Shown: positions 7,112 to 9,134 of the stretch, piece by piece | How positions within the stretch are numbered: position 1 is the first letter of the stretch | How the letters are laid out: every line of letters starts with the position of its first letter | NCBI GenBank assembly: GCA_016926315.1 | Contig: JAFGOU010000303.1 | Location: forward strand, 1 to 9,134 | Length of the DNA stretch: 9,134 nt | Origin: Chitinispirillaceae bacterium | Lineage (GTDB): Bacteria > Fibrobacterota > Chitinivibrionia > Chitinivibrionales > Chitinispirillaceae | Direction of reading: 5' to 3' | The notes under the pieces: model-generated | What the model was told of the DNA's origin: nothing | What the model saw: the letters and a program-made list of their open reading frames with translations, nothing else | Databases searched by the model: none | Translations under genes and position numbers: made by a program

Positions 7112-7378
7112 TCAGCGCAGCCCGGGAAATCGTTCGATTGCGTACAGGGGGATGTTGGCAACATCGTCATGACTTTCAAAATTTCGCGGCGAGGTGTGGT
7201 ACCGGCGCGGCGGGTGGAATTTTTCAGCATATACACTGAGACTCTCGATGCTTCGAATCATACCGCTTTTTACTTCGAGCGGAAGCAGCGTTCCTTCGCA
7301 TTCGACAACGAAATCGACTTCAGCGATCCGTTCACTGGTCCGACACATGTGTCGAAAAGTGTTTTTTTCGGTGATCCT
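7112..7378 (-). pseudogene. C-terminal remnant of a DUF4143 AAA-type ATPase
   Basis: The frame encodes about 88 residues from just after an in-frame TAA at 7379-7381. It matches only the last part of ATPases with a C-terminal DUF4143 domain, a nuclease-like fold. The marks are AEVDFVVECEGTLLPLEVKSG (the E-V-D ... E-V-K core), then SIESLSVYAEKFHPPRRYHTSPRNF, and the family's usual ending NIPLYAIERFPGL. Full-length members are around 380-450 residues, with Walker motifs near the N-terminus; none of that is present, and the space upstream is occupied by the rrf2 gene. The gene has therefore lost its first 80% or so. An ATG at 7348 could still start a 78-residue peptide, but without the ATPase domain it is unlikely to do the original job. 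These ATPases are frequently gained, lost and decayed in bacterial genomes. Confidence 0.75.
7341..7354. repeat. Perfect 14-base palindrome
   Basis: CGACACATGTGTCG is identical on both strands. It lies inside the DUF4143 remnant near its truncated end and includes the remnant's ATG. It could be a regulator or cut site, or coincidence; no second copy was seen in the window. Confidence 0.5.
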
Positions 7379-7381
7379 TTA

Positions 7382-7840
7382 TCAAATCGAAAAATCCACA
7401 ATCGCGCCTGCCTTTCTTTGCATGTCAACCATGTCCTGCACGGTGGTCTTATCGAATATTTCAGCGATGGCGGTATTGGCGCGGATCCAGAGCCCTTTGA
7501 AAACGCAGCGGCCCTTCATCGGACAACGGTCCTTCTGCAAGAGCTTGTTGTATCGAAGGGACGCTGACGGTCCGTCGATGCTCCTGATGATATCGCCGAT
7601 CGACAGGGCTGAAGGCGGCTTTCCGATACCATATCCACCGCTTTTACCGCGGCGGGAAACCACGTAACCATCGATTCGGAGTTTCATCAGTATCTGTTCC
7701 AGAAAACGGATTGGGATACGTTGCCTTGCGGCAATTTCCCTCACCGTGACGACAGATTCAGAAGGATACTGCTGTGCTAGATGCAGCATGGCATGGAGCG
7801 CATACAGGCATTTTTGAGAGGTGCCGGGTAACGTAGACAT
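7382..7840 (-). CDS. Rrf2 family transcriptional regulator beside cysK
   Basis: A 152-residue dimeric winged-helix regulator. Residues about 8-75 form the DNA-binding domain: QKCLYALHAMLHLAQ, VREIAARQRIPIRFLEQILMKLRIDGYVVSRRGKSGGYGIGKP. The dimer helix and sensor region follow (LSIGDIIRSIDGP onward). IscR holds an iron-sulfur cluster with three cysteines; here C106 and C112 (CPMKGRC) keep the C-x5-C pair, but the first position is not cysteine. The protein may therefore bind a different cluster or none. It diverges from cysK-metY, so a role like CymR, the Rrf2 repressor of cysteine metabolism in Bacillus and Staphylococcus, is the best inference. The name is withheld because IscR-, CymR- and NsrR-type members cannot be separated by eye. 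The ATG at 7840 has no ribosome site; see the promoter entry. Confidence 0.9.
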   Translation of the reverse strand: MSTLPGTSQKCLYALHAMLHLAQQYPSESVVTVREIAARQRIPIRFLEQILMKLRIDGYVVSRRGKSGGYGIGKPPSALSIGDIIRSIDGPSASLRYNKLLQKDRCPMKGRCVFKGLWIRANTAIAEIFDKTTVQDMVDMQRKAGAIVDFSI

Positions 7841-7845
7841 GATTA

Positions 7846-7874
7846 AAAATACGATACAGGATTCTTAATGTCTA
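7846..7874 (-). promoter_or_regulatory. Candidate promoter for the Rrf2 gene, possibly leaderless
   Basis: On the minus strand, TAGACA (7869-7874) and TATTTT (7846-7851) are separated by exactly 17 bases. Transcription would begin about 7 bases further on, at or next to the ATG at 7840. No ribosome site lies upstream of that ATG, and no alternative in-frame start exists before a stop codon. Both facts fit a leaderless mRNA. Confidence 0.4.
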
Positions 7875-7885
7875 CTAAATTTATC

Positions 7886-7900
7886 GGAATTAAATATTCC
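7886..7900. promoter_or_regulatory. Dyad between the two divergent promoters
   Basis: GGAAT-TAAAT-ATTCC is an inverted repeat with 5-base arms. It sits between the two -35 candidates (7869-7874 and 7903-7908), where one regulator could act on both promoters. It is a candidate operator for the Rrf2 protein. Confidence 0.4.
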
Positions 7901-7902
7901 CA

Positions 7903-7931
7903 TTGATCTTCACCTCCCATTTTCTTATATT
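7903..7931 (+). promoter_or_regulatory. Candidate sigma-70-type promoter of cysK
   Basis: TTGATC (7903-7908) and TATATT (7926-7931) are spaced by 17 bases, matching the consensus hexamers at 4 and 5 of 6 positions. The predicted start near 7938 gives a leader of about 30 bases that ends in a strong ribosome site. Confidence 0.5.
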
Positions 7932-7937
7932 CATATT

Positions 7938-7960
7938 GTTTATAAACTTTATCGTTTATA
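7938..7960 (+). promoter_or_regulatory. Dyad at the cysK transcription start, abutting the ribosome site
   Basis: GTTTATAAAC (7938-7947) is a perfect palindrome, and TATAAAC (7941-7947) pairs with GTTTATA (7954-7960) across 6 bases. It lies at the predicted start of transcription and ends directly before the ribosome site GGAGGAG (7961-7967). This placement suits an operator; a weak mRNA hairpin limiting translation is the alternative. Confidence 0.45.
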
Positions 7961-7969
7961 GGAGGAGCC

Positions 7970-9134
<1,165 letters not shown>

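Noticed and set aside
6832..7236. Minus-strand frame of 134 codons upstream of and overlapping the lipoprotein
   Set aside because: It overlaps the lipoprotein start and the DUF4143 remnant in another frame and resembles nothing.
7169..7667. Two plus-strand frames of 132 and 157 codons
   Set aside because: They are antisense to the DUF4143 remnant and the Rrf2 gene and show no domain features.

Overview
The window looks like a chromosomal segment of a Gram-negative bacterium. It encodes a TonB protein, a TonB-dependent outer-membrane receptor ending in phenylalanine, a probable lipoprotein and Sec signal peptides. I cannot name the organism. Carboxypeptidase-regulatory-like repeats followed by a tail resembling a secretion-sorting domain are common in the Fibrobacterota/Bacteroidota assemblage, while the NikR and DUF1573 genes are also common in deltaproteobacteria-like lineages. 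The phylum is therefore only a guess. Most genes are moderately GC-rich; about 3.23-4.30 kb is visibly more AT-rich.

Layout. (1) 1-1113: the C-terminal three quarters of a haem catalase, followed by a strong hairpin. (2) 1248-1655: a complete nickel-responsive regulator NikR with all four nickel ligands. (3) 1710-4117, minus strand: three genes in a row, transcribed as a two-repeat secreted protein, then a TonB energy transducer, then a DUF1573 periplasmic protein. (4) 4118-4306: a divergent, AT-rich control region with several overlapping dyads, one resembling a Fur box. (5) 4307-6448: a TonB-dependent receptor of the BtuB/siderophore type. (6) 6459-7016, minus: an unrecognised lipoprotein that converges on the receptor gene with a 10-base gap. 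(7) 7112-7378, minus: the C-terminal remnant of a DUF4143 ATPase. (8) 7382-7840, minus: an Rrf2-family regulator. It diverges from (9) 7970-9134: cysK and the start of a metY-like gene, a sulfur-assimilation operon.

How the genes may work together. The divergent tonB cluster and receptor look like an outer-membrane uptake module for a metal chelate or cofactor. NikR lies beside it, and a Fur-like dyad sits between the divergent genes, so nickel or iron control are competing explanations. At the right end, the Rrf2 regulator and the cysK-metY pair resemble the CymR-type arrangement in which an Rrf2 protein controls cysteine synthesis. The intergenic region there has readable promoters on both strands and two dyads. 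I did not find a clearly novel multi-gene system. The most interesting parts are the two divergent control regions and the gene sets they connect.
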